Source of the DNA: Ptychodera flava
Taxonomy: Eukaryota > Hemichordata > Enteropneusta > Ptychoderidae
DNA length: 64,000 bases
Direction of reading: 5' to 3'
Assembly: GCF_041260155.1 (NCBI RefSeq)
Contig: NW_027248284.1
Coordinates: forward strand, 223,479 to 287,478
Shown: positions 60,931 through 64,000 of the stretch, piece by piece
How the letters are laid out: each line of letters opens with the position of its first letter
Numbering within the stretch: the first letter of the stretch is position 1
The notes under the pieces: model-generated
The model's input: only the letters and a program-made list of their open reading frames with translations
Told to the model about the DNA's origin: nothing
The model's database searches: none
Program-made: the position numbers and the translations under genes

Positions 60931-61659
60931 CTGACGTAGTCAGCAGAACTATAGTTGTGGTGTCGAATTCCGTAGAGTAGGCTGTCTGTCTGTCTGTCTG
61001 GATGGATGTAGACATTTGATGAGGTTCAAATGACAGGGAATGCCATTAATGTGTATTTAAAGGCATTACTCAAAGAAGGTTCTCATCAGGTTTCTTAATA
61101 TATCCCCCTTCTGTATTGGCTCAGTGTGACATTTCTAAGTCGGACATTACATTCTTGCTTACCAATCTATAGGTGATGAGAAACCTGCGCTTGCTATCAC
61201 AAAATATGCTAATGTAAACGCATTACAATAAATTATCCTAGCATATCAAAATACGCAGCAGTGACAAAATTCAAGACCGGGATATCGATCGACGATAGCC
61301 GACTCGCCCACAATATTTAAAATAATCGTGTAATGTAGGACAACTGCTGTAAAAATATAGAGCTTGATATTGACTGGCATGTTTAAAATAACATTACAGA
61401 TTCGATCGCCCCCTGTGTATAAGCTTACATGCACAGCGAGACACACAATACAGAAACCTAAGGTCAATTCAACACAAATAAATTACTGAAACAATATTGA
61501 TATTCCAATTCCCTCAAATGTGAAGTATGCAAACATTTTTTTTTCTATGGTGTTATTTTTCACTGCATATGGTTATTGCAATGCGTAAAAACTACTTTTC
61601 AATTCTCCACTCCTTTACAAAATGTGTTTTACCGTGGTTAGCTGTAATCATTGTGGACT

Positions 61660-61890
61660 AAAGTTCGTTGGGAAGGTAAATAAAGAATGCTGAATACGGC
61701 TTTAAACGGATAAATGATAAAGACCACGCACTTCGTACTGTGACGAGATCATTCTTCTATTTGTTTGTTGCTAACAATGACCAGTTCTGTCTCATCAAGA
61801 TTACTTGATATCAAATGAATCATTCGACAGAAATTGATGATATTTGTTCACAGCTTTATCAACTTCAGGCTGTTTGGGAATGTGTTTACT
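61660..61890. repeat. diverged ~1-kb-spaced duplication, copy 2
   Basis: Matches copy 1 (aagttcgttgggaaggtaaataaagaatgctgaatac...cgtactgtgacg...cattcttctattt...catcaagattacttgatatca...gttcacagctttatcaactt). It may reflect an old segmental duplication or two copies of a dispersed element. Confidence 0.65.
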
Positions 61891-62424
61891 TGCTGAGCAA
61901 ATCACATGAACGAAGAGTTTGTTTATTGTTTTAAGGAACCTTACAATCCTATTTTTACTTTCTAATATTGTCCGATGTTCACAAATTTTAGGTCTCGTCT
62001 TGTCCTTTTTGAAGATATTTTGCTCAATCAAGTAAGTCATCGTACTCAATTAATCATTATTTGGCAAAGGGTACAAGGAATTTACAAAGAACACATTCTC
62101 TCAAAGTCGTCGTTTAGGGCGCCCTTCAACTGACTCTATTGACCAAGACAATTTTGGATCAGCGGTCTTAGGCGGACTGATAGCCTTGAACCGATTAGCG
62201 GAAAATTAGGCAGTCTGTTTTACAATCGTATAGTTAATGACCTTAAGTCGGCTATCAAAGCCTCCGGAGGCTCTGGTAGTGCGCAGCGGTTTTGATGCGC
62301 ATAGCTACAACTCTATAAGCTACAACTCTATAAAGGAAACTGCTAACCATTCTATTAAAAACTGCGTATCAGGGTCACTAAGGGAATAATGTTGATGTGA
62401 TATAACCGAGGTTATGATGATATT

Positions 62425-62823
62425 GTCGGTTATGTGGTAGCGTGTCGAGGCCGGCAAGGCTGGTATTCCAATGATGAAGGGATGTAAAGACGACTGGAAA
62501 CAGCGAGTACTATATAATCTAAGATGCTACTTTATTACACTAAGCTCTAAACTACGTACATAGAGTGATGGTAAGCTGGAGACTGGCTTGAGTACACGTG
62601 GGCCAAGAGAGATATACATGCCCTCATGAATAGTAATGACAGCTCATGAATAATAATCACACGACACTACGTCACAGTTGATATTAGATAAACAAATTGC
62701 ATGGAATTTACTTATATTTGATAATTAAAATCTGTTATCGGTAGTCTAAATTTTCGATATTTATAAGGACGGGAAACCTTTACTTACTCCATGCTCTTTA
62801 AGTATTAACCCCCATGTTACGAC
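62425..62823 (-). mobile_element. possible solo LTR
   Basis: Read on the - strand the segment starts GTAACATGGGGGTTAATAC and ends CGACACGCTACCACA. It contains a TATA-like TTATAAATA region and an AATAAA poly(A) signal (GTGTAATAAAGTAGC) about 100 bp before the end. This composition is like a Ty3/gypsy LTR. The start lacks the expected TG, no 5-bp target duplication was found, and no internal retrotransposon genes are present, so this is tentative. Confidence 0.3.
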
Positions 62824-63039
62824 TGAAGGCACACTGTACTTTGCCGCGGCAAACTCAAAGAAAAACAAGTACCGCCCACAACTTACTTCACAGACTTCTC
62901 AAATATGTAAATCATGGTAGTGTAATTTGAATATTGTTCCTTGGGCTGTTTACAGGCATAATGAGCACGCAGTAGTCAAGACAACCATGTCAATCAACTG
63001 CATCGGCAGCGCCGACATTGCATAATCATAATCGCTCTA

Positions 63040-63325
63040 CTCGGCAAATGAAAACAACAACACATGTTGTTTGTTAGCCCGCATGTCGGAGGAAAAATTT
63101 ACATGTAGATACAGTTGTCTGTATAGGTCAATTGACGCCTATAAAAACCTTCATAGCGCCTTCTTGCTGAGCGCAGCAGAATGTGCAGTCTGTGGGGAGA
63201 CTGTAGACTCTCGGAAGAAAAGGTCGATCTTTTCGAAAACGACCGATATAGGCAAATGAAAACAACAACACATGTGTGTAAGCTTCGAGCGATGTGTGTA
63301 AGCTTCGAGCGAGCCCGCATGTCGC
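63040..63325. repeat. short direct repeats around a 150-bp spacer
   Basis: ggcaaatgaaaacaacaaca (63044 and 63251) and agcccgcatgtcg (63078 and 63313) recur in order. A 20-bp tandem gatgtgtgtaagcttcgagc (63272-63312) occurs in the second copy. Non-coding. Confidence 0.6.
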
Positions 63326-63707
63326 CGAGAAACTGCAACTCTTTACAATGGAACTGACGTCTGGACATTACAGTGGAGCCTGCCTTTGTAAAATAAACAC
63401 GTGTGCTTCGTCGAAGGCAATTCCAATAAGATTGTCTCGATGGACATCGCTACTGAGTAATCTCCGCCACTCTCTCGTCATGATAGCCTCTCTGGTGAAC
63501 TGAACACAACCTGGAATTTACCACGCACAATTTGTTCCTTGGTACGTACATGTACGTCGTTTCGGAGATCTGAACCGATCAAAGCCGCCTCCGCCTTCAC
63601 ATCCATTTCGATGAACTTCTGCACTTGATCTTTTATGAGTGAAATCAGGGGCGAAATCGCCAGAACGATCGATCCTGAACGGTTCTTAGGGACTGGTCAG
63701 TTTCTTC

Positions 63708-63860
63708 GGCCGGGGGGGGGGGGGTGGATTCATGGGGGTCACCCTCCTTTTGACTTTGGTGATAGGGGGTCACCATGTTTTGAAATGCCCAATAGGGGGG
63801 GGGGGGCTCAGTGCATTTTTGAATTCGGACACAGGCTCATCATTGCCTAAAATGCATCGT
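63708..63860. repeat. G-run repeat (quadruplex-prone)
   Basis: Two runs of 11 or more G (63712-63725 and 63796-63806) and several GGGGG tracts are separated by 'gtcaccctccttttgac / gtcaccatgttttgaaa'. This resembles the G-run element at 4452-5297 in style. No gene. Confidence 0.5.
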
Positions 63861-64000
63861 GTCAGCCACAAATTTCATCCAGTTGCATTTTTCGGTGCAC
63901 CCTTTGGTCGCGTAACTTTAATAATCAGACATATTTTTCAGCACGCCAAACTTTAACATATCAGGCATACATATATCAGAGATATATGTATGTTCATTTT

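Overview
The window is eukaryotic DNA, most likely from a marine invertebrate animal. Genes are split by GT-AG introns, spacers are long and AT-rich, and microsatellites, foldback/MITE-type elements and a virus-like Polinton are abundant. The sequence does not allow a species call; a hemichordate, lancelet or similar genome would fit. No rRNA, tRNA or CRISPR array was seen.

Layout. (1) 1-6.1 kb: a 25-bp minisatellite, a long palindrome, several nested terminal-inverted-repeat (TIR) elements, and a broken Myb/SANT-like DNA-binding domain. (2) 6.4-18.6 kb: two multi-exon genes facing each other. The + strand gene (8 coding exons) encodes an XPG/EXO1-type flap nuclease fused to a HIRAN domain. 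The - strand gene (13 coding exons, about 1160 aa) begins with a Myb/SANT-like domain, continues with blocks that look like a DDE transposase core, and ends in an unrecognised C-terminus. This pairing recalls Academ (AcademX-type) DNA transposons, which are known to combine a transposase with an XPG nuclease, but I found no terminal repeats around the pair. (3) 18.8-39.5 kb: gene-poor. It holds small MITEs and a 5.48-kb foldback element (21874-27355) with a 6-bp target duplication, long complex arms, and a nested MULE-like MITE. I recognise no convincing gene between 27.4 and 39.5 kb. (4) 39500-60088: a structurally complete 20.6-kb Polinton/Maverick with 5'-AG...CT-3' ends, TIRs and a perfect 6-bp duplication GCAAGC. 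(5) 60.1-64 kb: duplicated non-coding sequence, a possible solo LTR, and G-rich repeats.

Polinton. From right to left on the - strand it carries a spliced acidic leader, a zinc-finger protein-primed DNA polymerase B, a small zinc-finger protein, the packaging ATPase, two conserved small ORFs, a chromodomain integrase, the penton-like minor capsid protein, a pVI-like small basic protein, the double-jelly-roll major capsid protein, and an adenain-like protease. On the + strand at the left end is one convergent gene: a WW domain joined to a PC4-type ssDNA-binding domain, in which the PC4 part coincides with a potential retained intron. TATA, CCAAT and octamer motifs sit just inside both TIRs.

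Many of the long reading frames are interrupted only by single-base indels, mostly deletions in short homopolymers. I can place about 18 in the Polinton, 2 in the XPG-HIRAN gene and 1 in the transposase-like gene. There is almost no in-frame nonsense. This means either recent decay or indel errors in a long-read assembly. All exon joins and family calls come from reading the sequence; no database search was run.
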